A stretch of 64,000 nt of DNA from Salinisphaera sp. G21_0 (GTDB taxonomy: Bacteria; Pseudomonadota; Gammaproteobacteria; Pseudomonadales; Endozoicomonadaceae): contig NZ_JAGHQW010000027.1 of the NCBI RefSeq assembly GCF_017744115.1, positions 22,612 through 86,611 of the forward strand, given 5' to 3'. Within the stretch, counting starts at the first letter, position 1. Every line of letters starts with the position of its first letter. Made by a program: the position numbers and the translations under genes. The notes under the pieces were generated by a model. It had not been told where the DNA came from, ran no database searches, and worked only from the letters and a program-made list of their open reading frames with translations. Positions 54,743 to 64,000 of this stretch are shown here, one piece after another.

Positions 54743-55395
54743 GCTGGTTCCTCAACCGTATTGGTTTCTGCAATGGTTCTGGACAGTTGGTCCAGTAGCT
54801 GGCCAATCATCTTGTACTTCACTTTCATGGATGCCCTGTTGACCACCATTCTGGAACTGATTTCAGCAATCAGCTCCTGAGGCTCCAGGCCATTGGCCCG
54901 CAAGGTGTTTCCGGTATCCACCACATCAATAATGATATCTGCCAGGCCAACCAGCGGAGCCAGTTCCATGGAACCATAGAGTTTAATGATATCCGCCTGG
55001 ATCCCCCGGGAGGCATAGTACTGCTTGGCAATATTGACAAATTTCGTCGCCACCTTAAGTCGGCCAGAGGATGGTGCTGCGCCAACCTTCCCCGCAGTCA
55101 TCAATTTGCACCGGGCAATGTTCAAATCCAGAGGTTCATATAACTCAGAGGAGCCGTGTTCCATCAGCACATCCTTGCCAGCCACGCCCATATCGGCGGC
55201 ACCGTACTCAACATAGGTTGGCACATCGCTGGCCCGGACAATCAGCAGGTTTACATGGGGATGCGTGGTACCAATCACCAGTTTGCGACTTTTATCCGGA
55301 TCCTCCGCAGGCTCAATACCCGCAGCTTTCAACAGAGGGAGAGTCTCTTTCAGGATGCGCCCCTTGGACAGCGCGATAGTGATCTGGCTCGACAT
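54739..55395 (-). CDS. hisG: ATP phosphoribosyltransferase, short form
   Basis: A 218-residue HisG of the short type (no C-terminal regulatory domain), catalysing the first step of histidine synthesis from ATP and PRPP. Signature [19 protein letters not shown] binds [25 protein letters not shown] is the usual start. Short HisG needs the HisRS-like partner HisZ for activity and feedback; hisZ is not in this window. It heads hisGD. The 245 bases between it and the giant gene (same strand) hold its promoter; nothing specific was identified. Confidence 0.95.
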   Translation of the reverse strand: MSSQITIALSKGRILKETLPLLKAAGIEPAEDPDKSRKLVIGTTHPHVNLLIVRASDVPTYVEYGAADMGVAGKDVLMEHGSSELYEPLDLNIARCKLMTAGKVGAAPSSGRLKVATKFVNIAKQYYASRGIQADIIKLYGSMELAPLVGLADIIIDVVDTGNTLRANGLEPQELIAEISSRMVVNRASMKVKYKMIGQLLDQLSRTIAETNTVEEPA

Positions 55396-55640
55396 ACTTC
55401 TCTCAGGCTTCCTTACTTATCATACGTTGTTAAAATGGTGGAGGTAGAAGAACTGCACAGTTAAGAATTAATGAATTGTTATAGGTACCCTTCCGCCAGA
55501 GAGTATCCCTGGCCTGGATACGGTGAACAGGATTGGATAATAACATAGATATAGGGAAAGGTACTTAGAAAGGTAGGAGGCTGGCATGTGTTGTTTAAAT
55601 GTGTTAGCTCTTCTTGAAAGCATACTCACTATTTATCTAA

Positions 55641-58600
55641 TCAACCCGCAAGGGCCGGAAAGCCCCCAGAAAGTTTCGGGTCTGCCGGGGCATTAAGCCG
55701 ACGTTTTGGCCTATCCATTTCTTTTATACGACTAACAGGCAATACACCCTGCGAAGAGTGCGGCAACGGATTTGCCCTGGAATTGACCGGCAAATCCTGC
55801 TTTACATGAGCCCCTGCTCCGAACATCTTATTGGCAAAATCAAAGTCCCGGGCCATCATCAGCCTGATGTCATCGGGCATATCTATGTCACCGAGCAGCT
55901 TACGTACCGTCCCTACCACCTCTTCAGTAAGCTTTTGTTCAGGCCGTTTTTCACTAGCGGGATTGTAAATACTGCCATCAGGATTACTCTGACTGTTCTG
56001 CCAGAATTCCTTCAAACGCTGGAATTGATAACTCTGGTAAATCGGCTCCAGCACTTTGCCATCCTCCGGGTTAGCCAGCCAGGAGGTGGTGGGTGTGGTA
56101 GATATCAGATGCAACAGGTAGGGCTGTCCCGCTGATTCAGGAGTAACTCCGGATCTGTTCACCAGTTGCACCGCTCTTTCCGGAAGCGCTTCCACCAGGT
56201 TGGCAACCAGGAATAACAGACGGGACAGATCCTGCGGTCCAGTTGTATTTCCCTTCACACTATTAACCAGCAAAACCAGACTTTCCAATGGAATTTTCCT
56301 TGCCAGAATGGAGTGTGACGGAGCATTACCCAGCCGGAATTCTTTAATCACCTGATCAATGACCTTACCAAGCAGAATAAGATGATATTTTGGATTTTCA
56401 TCGATTGATACCGTCCTTAGCGCACTCAGCAACTCTTCATGGGTATCACTGTGAATGGACAAAGGACAGGGGTTAAATAAGCCATCAATAAATCGCAGGG
56501 CGTTAAATGACCCAATTCCCCTTTCACCTTGCAAGGCAGGTGTATAGGGAGCGCCTTTGAACGACATCGGTATTGCAACAGGTACGGTGAAAAATTGCAG
56601 GATGCGATTGGCCGTTTTGGCTAACCAGCGGGTAATCGGGTTTGACCTTTCTTCAGAGAATAGCGTTAACTTTAACTTGATAACCGCCTTGCCATCATCT
56701 GCCAAAGTGAGTCCGGGATTGTAGGCTTTAAGCGTATTTTTAAACATGGCTTTACATACCTTACCGAAACGGCCGGCATGAACACGGATTGATTCAATAT
56801 CATCCAGAGTTCCTGTGGTATTGTTGATAGCAACTTTGGCATCGACTTTAATAGGCCCGCCAATCAGCCACCCGGCAAAACGACTCAACCGGTCAGGCAT
56901 CAGCAGTGTCGTTACATCAGCGTAACCATTACGATGACGGTCAATGTGAATATCCGCCTCGACATGATCAACCAGGCTATGGCCTGCCAAACTCACTTTT
57001 ACTGACTCAATGGTTGGATGTCCATCCTGCGGCCCGACACTGATATCGATGTAAGGTCTTGGAGCATACTTATGTATGTTAAGAGAGAGTTTCAGGTTGC
57101 TAAGGCCAAAACTGAGAATATCTTCTCCGGGGCCGTCCAGAATATTGTCGTGAAACTCACCCGTAATTTGATCAACATTGAAATCAATATGATCTGGCGT
57201 AAATGTATCCAGCAGACTCCTGGCTAAATCGGCAGGGCTCATCGCAGGGGCAGCTGCTAATAGAGCGGCTTTGTACAACTTGCTTTTTTCCGGTAATTGA
57301 TAGGAAATGGATACTCCGGTCACTTCGATATCAACATCAACCTGATTTTCATTCTCGAATATCAGATCCATTTTGCGAATCTGAATAGAGCCATCCTTCA
57401 TTTTCGTCAGGTAAGCCTGAATATTCTTAAACACCCGACCATCTATGATGACCCGGTCAATCTTCACCGGTTCATTGAGATTTCCTCCCAAACACTCATA
57501 GGTTTCCGTCGTCTGCATCAGGAAACATAAAATTTTCGGGAGCTCCCTGGCCACACAGCTTTTTGGTTGAACCTGCACAACGCCGGACGTAATCTTATCC
57601 GGATCAAAGCTGTGGGCAAAAGCCGCCGCCATTTCTGCAGCCAGCTTATTGAAATCAATGTCCTGTGCTTTATTTCGTGCCAGCAGTAATGCTTTATCCT
57701 GAACCGCCTGACGTACAGAAGGCATAACCTCCTCCACGGTTTTATCAATCAGGGGATTCACCAGAGATGAGATGTCGGCACCATGATCCCGGACCCAACC
57801 AGAAAACCAACGACCCGTGTAAGTCATAGCCCGGGTCAACGCCTGGTCAACAATGGGGGTCAGGTAAGGCGTCATATCATCAACTGCACGTTTACATTCT
57901 GGCTCTCCCTCTTTTCCGGCAACCTGCTTTGCCACAGCATCGACAACAACCCGGGTAACCGTTGTGCGAATCTGGTCGGTAAACACTGCAACGAAATGGT
58001 GTAAATTAGCGTCGTTACTCAACCAGAGAGCAATATTTTGAATAATGTCCGCCTGAGCCTGCTTGAGTGTTTCGGCCATCGCCTTCTGTATTGGCTCGAT
58101 TACCTCTAACTCCACCCCTTGTTGATGACGGATAATCCATTCACCCCCATTAGCCATCATATGCGTTAACATTTTATCAATGGCCTTGTGCAGCTCCGGT
58201 GTCGCTGCCAGGGCATTGGCTTTGATCCATTTTTCCATGCCTTCCCGGATAAAACCCTTGCCATGATTCAGGGCCTTATCGATTGCACCATCAATATGCG
58301 GCATTAATAATGCTGCCAGGTCCAATGGTGCTGAAGCTTCGACATTCACATTCTTCAAAAGCGCCTCAATTGCGCTCTGGATGCCATCTGCATTGTTATA
58401 AACGGCATTAGCCATAACCTCAATCGAATCGGCAACCGCCTGGCCTAAATAGTTAGCCGTAAGACTTTGCACATGGAGGTTGACGGCTTCGGTAATGCCA
58501 GCCGAATTGCCATCGGATGGTTCTGCAAGCGTTCCGATACCGTATTCAGCCCCTGCACTCACCGCTTCCTTAACCATTTGCTGAACATGGGGAAGAACGA

Positions 58601-61600
58601 TTGGGAAAATAGACATTCTGGAACGATCTGTGTCGCTCCCGGATTTCAACCGCAGATTGTCTGCCCATGCCTTACGACGGATGATATCAGCGCCTTGAGT
58701 AATCACTTCCATAATGCCCTTGCTCAGGTCTGGTATCAGGTCATCCATCACTTGAGACTGACGAGAGTGGCCGCCTTTCTCAGTGGCTGTGTTCACCCCT
58801 TGAGCAGGTGCTATTGTTTCCGCAGCCCTGCGCAGGGTAGTGACAACATCACCCTTATCCTGCTGACTACCGTTGACCGCAGAGCGCAGAGTCGCCAGCC
58901 GATCATGCAGGATGGATTCCAGCTCCGGGGCCGCCTGTCGCATCATTGCCCGAACATGGACTTCTACATCGTGCCGGAGCACCGTTCTATGCTGACGTAT
59001 CCAGCCTGAAAGCTGATCCACACCGTAACCGGCCAGTTGTTCCAGTACCTGCCCCCTGTTGAGTTGATTCTGCAGGAAAGGAAGCACTGCATCCCTGAGA
59101 GCCCGGGACTGTGATGTTTGCTGTACGCTCTCTGCCACCAGGCTGGAGGTACCCGTCACTGTCGGTACAACCAGGCCATTCAATCTGTGCACAAGAATAT
59201 CCAGCAATTTCTGCCGGTTCGGCTGCTGTTCTGTCGTGGTATCTTCTTTAGCCAGCCAGCCAAGCACACCGTCAATGACCGCCTGCTGGGTCACCACCGC
59301 CTGCTCAGTAATGGCATCAATCACCCGGGGGACGACCACCTCATTATCAGCAAACAGGCCGGTTGCCAGTACGTCCAGCCACCTGGTGCCATCAGCGATC
59401 CCCTGCAATGTCAGGTCACTGGCCATCGCTTTCACACTGTCGTAAGGCAGACCTTCCAAAACCACTTCCAGCTGGTCTGCACCGCTGTGCAGCATCTCGG
59501 CCAGGCCTGTTTTCAGCATGTCATCGACTTCGCTGCCAATAGTCGTACGTTGACCCGAAGCTACCTGTCGGACAGTTTGCTGCTTATGTGTCGAACTGAC
59601 TTTATCCGGGCTGCCCGGGATCAGTGCTTGTTCAGCTGCCTTCTTCACCTCACTCACTGTTTGTTGTTGCCAGGCAGCAGACAACAGCTTTTCGGTGATA
59701 CTTTCGACAACGTTTGTCGTAAGAAATGGAGATACGACGCCGGTCAGTTTAGCTATGCCATCCCCGGACAGCACCACACCATTGCCCTGGTGTTTGGCAA
59801 CAAATCCGGCACCTTCTTGAACGGCGACCTTGATAACCTTGCCAAAGCTGTCAGACAGAATTGACCTGGCCACTTCCAGTTGTTCTGTTTCATCTATGGT
59901 CAGCTTGATTAAATCACCGACCATTTCGCTGGCCTGCACTGCTGCGGCCTGACGGGCATCATGCCAGTGGTCCTGCTGGTTATGAGGGTTCGTTGTCGTT
60001 TTCTTCACACTGGTGACAGCAACATCTCCAGCCCTTTCCTCTGGCTTCTGCGCTTTTGCCGCCTGGCGCAGGTCAGCCACTACGTCGCGCTTATCCTCTG
60101 GACTCTTTTTCATTGCGGCAGCCAGGGCTCGTAACCTTGTGTGCAGGAGCCTTTCAAGTTCCGGTACGGCTTTGTCGATGCTTGCCCGGGTCAGTGCTTT
60201 TACATCCCCTGCAAGGTCGTATTTATGCTTGCTGACGCTGTTTACCAGCGCATCGACTCCGTAAGTGGCCAGCCTTTCCAGTACCTGACCTTTCTGAACC
60301 TGGTCCTGTACGAACGGCATCACGGCGTTTCTGAGCGCGGTGGATTCTGATGCCTGGTTTCCGAGTGCCGCCGCCTCGCCCGCCACGCCGGTCAGCAGTG
60401 GTTCTACCAGAGTATTTCCACGACGAACCAGGATCTCCTTTACGACTTCCAGGTTCTGCTGCCCCGTTGCCTGATCCACGGTTGTTAACCAGCCAAGCCC
60501 GTGAGTTGCCAGGGTCTGCACCAGCGACTCCGCCTGTTCGGTTAACTTATCAATTACCCTGGACACGACCCGGGCATCACCGGCAAACAGGCCGCTCACA
60601 AGCTCACCTACCCATGCAGCACCGTCGTGTATCCCTTGCCGGGTCAATTCCCCAAGCACCGCTTCGGCAGTAGTGTATGGGTGTTTTTGCAGAAGTGATT
60701 CCACCTGGTCAGCCACTGCGCTGACCATCCCGGCAAGCCCTTCACCCAGCATTCGGTCAACTTCGCGGGCTATCATCGTGGCTGAGTCTGTCGTTACCTC
60801 CCCGGTAGTGATCTCGGTAACGGTTGCTGTTTTCCAGTCTCCGGATTGCAAACGGTCACTCAGCAGTTCAACCATTAATTCAACCGTGGCTGTGGTCAGA
60901 AACGTCGGTAATTGTTCGGTAAGTGCCGTGCCGCCCTCTAAGGCATTCACGTCATCACATTGTTCACCGTTCTGCCTCGCGGCAAAGAGAGCCCCTTCTT
61001 TGACGACAAGATCCATAACCTCACGAATACTGCCCGCCAGAATCGGCTTGACCGCCTCCAACTGATCACTCTGTTTAATGACCAGGTCAACGGTTTCATC
61101 AGCCAGGTTACCCAACTGCTCTGCAACGGCCTGACGGGCATCATGCCAGTGATCCTGTTGATTTTGATGGTCCGCTGTCGTTTTCTTATCACCGCTGCCG
61201 GGCTTTTCCTCTGGCTTCTGCGCTTTTGCCGCCTGGCGCAGGTCAGCCACTACGCCATGCTTATCTTCTGCCCCCTTTTCCATCGCAGCACTTAGGGCTT
61301 GCAACCGTCTATGCAGGAGCCTTTCCAGTTCCGGCAGGGCTTTGTCCATGCTTGCCCGGGTCAGTGCTTTTACATCTTCTGCAAGGTCGTCCTTATACTT
61401 GCTGACACTGTTTACCAGCGCATCCACTCCGTAAGCGGCCAACCGTTCCAGTACCTGACCTTTCTGGACCTGGTCCTGTACGAACGGCATCACGGCGTTT
61501 CTGAGCGCTGTGGATTCTGATGCCTGGTTGCCGAGCGTCGCTGCCTCGCCCGTCACGCCGGTCAGCAGTGGTTCTACCAGGGTATTTCCACGGCGAACCA

Positions 61601-64000
61601 GGATCTCCTTTACGACTTCCAGGTTCTGCTGCCCTGTTGCCTGATCCACGGTTAACCAGCCAAGTCCGTGAGTCACCAGGGTCTGCACCAGCGACTCCGC
61701 CTGTTCGGTTAACTTATCAATTACCCTGGACACGACCCGGGCATCACCGGCAAACAGGCCGTTCACCAGCTCACCTACCCATGCAGCACCGTCGTGTATC
61801 CCTTGCCGGGTCAATTTCCCAAGCACCGCTTCGGCAGTAATATATGGGTGTTTTTGCAGAAGTGATTCCACCTGATCGGCCACTGCGCTGACCATCCCGG
61901 CAAGCCCTTCACCCAGCATTCGGTCAACTTCGCGGGCTATCATCGTGGCTGAGTCTGCCGTTGCCTCCCCGGCAGTGATCTCGGTAACGGTTGCTGTTTT
62001 CCAGTCTCCGGATTGCAAACGGTCACTCAGCAGTTCAACCATTAATTCAACCGTGGCTGTGGTCAGAAACGCCGGTAATTGTGTGGTCAGCGCCGTGCCG
62101 CCCTCTAAGGCATTCACGTCGTCACATTGTTCACCGTTGCGCCTCGCAGTAAACAGCGCCCCTTCTTTGACGACAAGGTTCATAACCTCCCGGATACTGC
62201 CCTCAAGGATCGGCTTGACCGCCTCCAGCTGATCACTCTGTTTAATGACCAGGTCAACGGTTTCATCAGCCAGGTTACCCAACTGCTCTGCAACGGCCTG
62301 ACGGGCATCATGCCAGTGGTCCTGCTGATTTTGATGGTCCGCTGTCGTTTTCTTATCACGGCTGCCGGGCTTTTCCTCTGGCTTCTGCGCTTTCGCCGCC
62401 TGGCGCAGGTCAGCCACAACGCCTTGCTTATCGTCTGCCCCCTTTTCCATTGCAGTACTTAGGGCTTGCAACCGTCTATGGAGAAGCTGTTCCAGTTCCG
62501 GTAGGGCTTTGTCCATGCTTGCCCGGGTCAGTGCTTTTACATCTTCTGCAAGGTTGTCCTTATGCTTGCTGACGCTGTTTACCAGCGCATCCACTCCGTA
62601 AGTGGCCAGCCTTTCCAGTACCTGACCTTTCTGAACCTGGTCCTGTACGAACGGCATCACGGCGTTTCTGAGCGCTGTGGATTCTGATGCCTGGTTTCCG
62701 AGCGTCGCTGCCTCGCCCGTCACGCCGGTCAGCAGTGGTTCTACCAGGGTATTTCCACGGCGAACCAGGATCTCCTTTACGACTTCCAGGTTCTGCTGCC
62801 CTGTTGTCTGGTCCACGGTTGTTAACCAGCCAAGCCCGTGAGTTGCCAGGGTCTGCACCAGCGACTCCGCCTGTTCGGTTAACTTATCAATTACCCTGGA
62901 CACAACCTGTGCATCACCGGCAAACAGGCCGTTCACCAGCTCACCTACCCATGCAGCACCGTCGTGTATCCCTTGCCGGGTCAATTCCCCAAGCACCGCT
63001 TCGGCAGTAATGTATGGGTGTTTTTGCAGAAGTGATTCCACCTGGTCAGCCACTGCGCTGACCATCCCGGCAAGCCCTTCACCCAGCATTCGGTCAACTT
63101 CGCGGGCTATCATCGTGGCTGAGTCTGTCGTTACCTCCCCGGTAGTGATCTCGGTAACGGTTGCTGTTTTCCAGTCTCCGGATTGCAAACGGTCACTCAG
63201 CAGTTCAACCATTAATTCAACCGTGGCTGTGGTCAGAAACGTCGGTAATTGTTCGGTAAGTGCCGTGCCGCCCTCTAAGGCATTCACGTCATCACATTGT
63301 TCACCGTTCTGCCTCGCGGCAAAGAGAGCCCCTTCTTTGACGACAAGGTCCATAACCTCACGAATACTGCCCTCAAGGATCGGCTTGACCGCCTCCAACT
63401 GATCACTCTGTTTAATGACCAGGTCAACGGTTTCATCAGCCAGGTTACCCAGCTGCTCTGCAACGGCCTGACGGGCATCATGCCAGTGATCCTGCTGATT
63501 TTGATGATCCGCTGTCGTTTTCTTATCACCGCTGCCGGGCTTTTCCTCTGGCTTCTGCGCTTTTGCCAACTGGCGCAGGTCAGCCACAACGCCGTGCTTA
63601 TCGTCTGTCCCCTTTTCCATGGCAGCACTCAGGGCTTGCAATCTTCTATGGAGAAGCTGTTCCAATTCCGGTAAGGCTTTGTCCATGCTTGCCCGGGTCA
63701 GTGCTTTTACATCCCCTGCAAGGTCGTCCTTATGCTTGCTGACACTGTTTACCAGCGCATCCACTCCGTAAGCGGCCAGCCGTTCCAGTACCTGACCTTT
63801 CTGGACCTGGTCCTGTACGAAGGGCATCACGGCATTTCTGAGCGCGGTGGATTCTGATGCCTGGTTTCCGAGTGTCGCTGCCTCGCCCGTCACGCCGGTC
63901 AGCAGTGGTTCTACCAGGGTATTTCCACGGCGAACCAGGATCTCCTTTACGACTTCCAGGTTCTGCTGCCCTGTTGCCTGGTCCACGGTTGTTAACCAGC
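55641..64000 (-). CDS. Giant repeat protein, C-terminal 2.8 thousand residues (5' end outside window)
   Basis: The frame is open to the right edge (reading WLTTVDQATG at 64000), so the start is unseen. From the edge inward come three nearly identical units of about 390 residues, a fourth that diverges in its second half (to about 59250), half of a fifth (NRQKLLDILVHRLNGLV), more helical sequence to about 57600, and a distinct C-terminal region of about 650 residues. Units are all-helical with motifs VKEILVRRGNTLVEPLLTGV, FVQDQVQKGQVLERLA, ALPELEQLLHRRLQAL and LQKHPYITAEAVLGELTRQG. The C-terminal part is beta-rich (VKIDRVIIDGRVFKNIQAYL; GYADVTTLLMPDRLSRFAGW), then helical and disordered. No transmembrane span, LPXTG or RTX motif is seen. 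Not recognised; a lipid-binding or secreted giant protein is possible. Confidence 0.75.
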   Translation of the reverse strand, partial: WLTTVDQATGQQNLEVVKEILVRRGNTLVEPLLTGVTGEAATLGNQASESTALRNAVMPFVQDQVQKGQVLERLAAYGVDALVNSVSKHKDDLAGDVKALTRASMDKALPELEQLLHRRLQALSAAMEKGTDDKHGVVADLRQLAKAQKPEEKPGSGDKKTTADHQNQQDHWHDARQAVAEQLGNLADETVDLVIKQSDQLEAVKPILEGSIREVMDLVVKEGALFAARQNGEQCDDVNALEGGTALTEQLPTFLTTATVELMVELLSDRLQSGDWKTATVTEITTGEVTTDSATMIAREVDRMLGEGLAGMVSAVADQVESLLQKHPYITAEAVLGELTRQGIHDGAAWVGELVNGLFAGDAQVVSRVIDKLTEQAESLVQTLATHGLGWLTTVDQTTGQQNLEVVKEILVRRGNTLVEPLLTGVTGEAATLGNQASESTALRNAVMPFVQDQVQKGQVLERLATYGVDALVNSVSKHKDNLAEDVKALTRASMDKALPELEQLLHRRLQALSTAMEKGADDKQGVVADLRQAAKAQKPEEKPGSRDKKTTADHQNQQDHWHDARQAVAEQLGNLADETVDLVIKQSDQLEAVKPILEGSIREVMNLVVKEGALFTARRNGEQCDDVNALEGGTALTTQLPAFLTTATVELMVELLSDRLQSGDWKTATVTEITAGEATADSATMIAREVDRMLGEGLAGMVSAVADQVESLLQKHPYITAEAVLGKLTRQGIHDGAAWVGELVNGLFAGDARVVSRVIDKLTEQAESLVQTLVTHGLGWLTVDQATGQQNLEVVKEILVRRGNTLVEPLLTGVTGEAATLGNQASESTALRNAVMPFVQDQVQKGQVLERLAAYGVDALVNSVSKYKDDLAEDVKALTRASMDKALPELERLLHRRLQALSAAMEKGAEDKHGVVADLRQAAKAQKPEEKPGSGDKKTTADHQNQQDHWHDARQAVAEQLGNLADETVDLVIKQSDQLEAVKPILAGSIREVMDLVVKEGALFAARQNGEQCDDVNALEGGTALTEQLPTFLTTATVELMVELLSDRLQSGDWKTATVTEITTGEVTTDSATMIAREVDRMLGEGLAGMVSAVADQVESLLQKHPYTTAEAVLGELTRQGIHDGAAWVGELVSGLFAGDARVVSRVIDKLTEQAESLVQTLATHGLGWLTTVDQATGQQNLEVVKEILVRRGNTLVEPLLTGVAGEAAALGNQASESTALRNAVMPFVQDQVQKGQVLERLATYGVDALVNSVSKHKYDLAGDVKALTRASIDKAVPELERLLHTRLRALAAAMKKSPEDKRDVVADLRQAAKAQKPEERAGDVAVTSVKKTTTNPHNQQDHWHDARQAAAVQASEMVGDLIKLTIDETEQLEVARSILSDSFGKVIKVAVQEGAGFVAKHQGNGVVLSGDGIAKLTGVVSPFLTTNVVESITEKLLSAAWQQQTVSEVKKAAEQALIPGSPDKVSSTHKQQTVRQVASGQRTTIGSEVDDMLKTGLAEMLHSGADQLEVVLEGLPYDSVKAMASDLTLQGIADGTRWLDVLATGLFADNEVVVPRVIDAITEQAVVTQQAVIDGVLGWLAKEDTTTEQQPNRQKLLDILVHRLNGLVVPTVTGTSSLVAESVQQTSQSRALRDAVLPFLQNQLNRGQVLEQLAGYGVDQLSGWIRQHRTVLRHDVEVHVRAMMRQAAPELESILHDRLATLRSAVNGSQQDKGDVVTTLRRAAETIAPAQGVNTATEKGGHSRQSQVMDDLIPDLSKGIMEVITQGADIIRRKAWADNLRLKSGSDTDRSRMSIFPIVLPHVQQMVKEAVSAGAEYGIGTLAEPSDGNSAGITEAVNLHVQSLTANYLGQAVADSIEVMANAVYNNADGIQSAIEALLKNVNVEASAPLDLAALLMPHIDGAIDKALNHGKGFIREGMEKWIKANALAATPELHKAIDKMLTHMMANGGEWIIRHQQGVELEVIEPIQKAMAETLKQAQADIIQNIALWLSNDANLHHFVAVFTDQIRTTVTRVVVDAVAKQVAGKEGEPECKRAVDDMTPYLTPIVDQALTRAMTYTGRWFSGWVRDHGADISSLVNPLIDKTVEEVMPSVRQAVQDKALLLARNKAQDIDFNKLAAEMAAAFAHSFDPDKITSGVVQVQPKSCVARELPKILCFLMQTTETYECLGGNLNEPVKIDRVIIDGRVFKNIQAYLTKMKDGSIQIRKMDLIFENENQVDVDIEVTGVSISYQLPEKSKLYKAALLAAAPAMSPADLARSLLDTFTPDHIDFNVDQITGEFHDNILDGPGEDILSFGLSNLKLSLNIHKYAPRPYIDISVGPQDGHPTIESVKVSLAGHSLVDHVEADIHIDRHRNGYADVTTLLMPDRLSRFAGWLIGGPIKVDAKVAINNTTGTLDDIESIRVHAGRFGKVCKAMFKNTLKAYNPGLTLADDGKAVIKLKLTLFSEERSNPITRWLAKTANRILQFFTVPVAIPMSFKGAPYTPALQGERGIGSFNALRFIDGLFNPCPLSIHSDTHEELLSALRTVSIDENPKYHLILLGKVIDQVIKEFRLGNAPSHSILARKIPLESLVLLVNSVKGNTTGPQDLSRLLFLVANLVEALPERAVQLVNRSGVTPESAGQPYLLHLISTTPTTSWLANPEDGKVLEPIYQSYQFQRLKEFWQNSQSNPDGSIYNPASEKRPEQKLTEEVVGTVRKLLGDIDMPDDIRLMMARDFDFANKMFGAGAHVKQDLPVNSRANPLPHSSQGVLPVSRIKEMDRPKRRLNAPADPKLSGGFPALAG
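60480..64000 (-). repeat. Tandem 1.17-kb coding repeats in the giant gene
   Basis: The VDQ codon position recurs at about 63984, 62814, 61647 and 60477, giving steps of 1170, 1167 and 1170 bases (390, 389 and 390 codons). Long runs are identical between units at the DNA level, including silent positions. The array extends beyond the window. Short-read assemblies would probably collapse it. Confidence 0.88.

Noticed and set aside
60013..63674. Repeated plus-strand frames opposite the giant gene
   Set aside because: They recur only because the coding repeat recurs; they are antisense shadows, not a second gene family.

Overview
The window looks like a chromosomal segment of a marine, host-associated gammaproteobacterium, most probably Endozoicomonas or a close relative. 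This is judged from the mixture of ordinary gammaproteobacterial housekeeping genes (RhlB-type helicase, yaaA, tdh-kbl, cysDN, degS-like protease, hisGD) with large eukaryote-like and repeat proteins, a DMSP catabolism cluster and a chitobiose PTS operon. No rRNA, tRNA, CRISPR array or intact insertion sequence was seen.

Layout. 1-9.2 kb: 3' end of rhlB, a 216-bp foldback element, a PIN-PhoH ATPase, yaaA, a small lipoprotein pair, an 888-aa disordered protein with repeated actin-binding-like (WH2/FAB-like) helices, and a FadL-family outer-membrane channel. 9.3-13.9 kb: an aapJQMP general amino-acid ABC importer with a possible sigma-54 promoter. 14-24.3 kb: folE, the threonine-catabolic pair kbl-tdh, a 171-aa protein with a RING-H2-like zinc finger, cysDN, a Dcu-type C4-dicarboxylate transporter, a NIF3 protein and a DegS/AlgW-like protease. 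24.3-33.4 kb: an unknown 272-aa protein and a tandem array of seven ankyrin-repeat units, several ending in a sequence that reads like a eukaryotic SOCS box (BC box plus Cul5 box). 33.7-42.7 kb: a dddD/dddR/dddT/dddB/dddC set for DMSP uptake, cleavage to DMS and oxidation of the 3-hydroxypropionate product, interrupted by a probable IS66 remnant. 42.7-51.9 kb: a porin and a chitobiose operon (PTS IIB-IIC-IIA, LacI-type regulator, GH4 phospho-glucosidase, ChbG deacetylase, glucosamine kinase), with paired AscG-like operators in front of both porin and operon. 52-55.4 kb: an AT-rich unknown gene ending in a CaaX-like motif, then hisGD. 55.6-64 kb: the C-terminal 2.8 thousand residues of a giant protein with nearly identical 390-aa repeats, running off the right edge.

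How the genes fit together. Two nutrient systems suit life in or on a coral-like or other marine animal host: DMSP (DddT imports, DddD makes DMS, DddB and DddC feed acetyl-CoA) and chitin disaccharide (porin, PTS, deacetylation, phospho-glycosidase, kinase, yielding amino-sugar phosphates). The second theme is host mimicry. The ANK-SOCS-like proteins and the RING protein would fit interference with host ubiquitin ligation, the WH2-like protein would fit actin binding, and the CaaX protein would fit host prenylation. These four roles are inferred from motifs read by eye, and none has been tested by a search or structure prediction.
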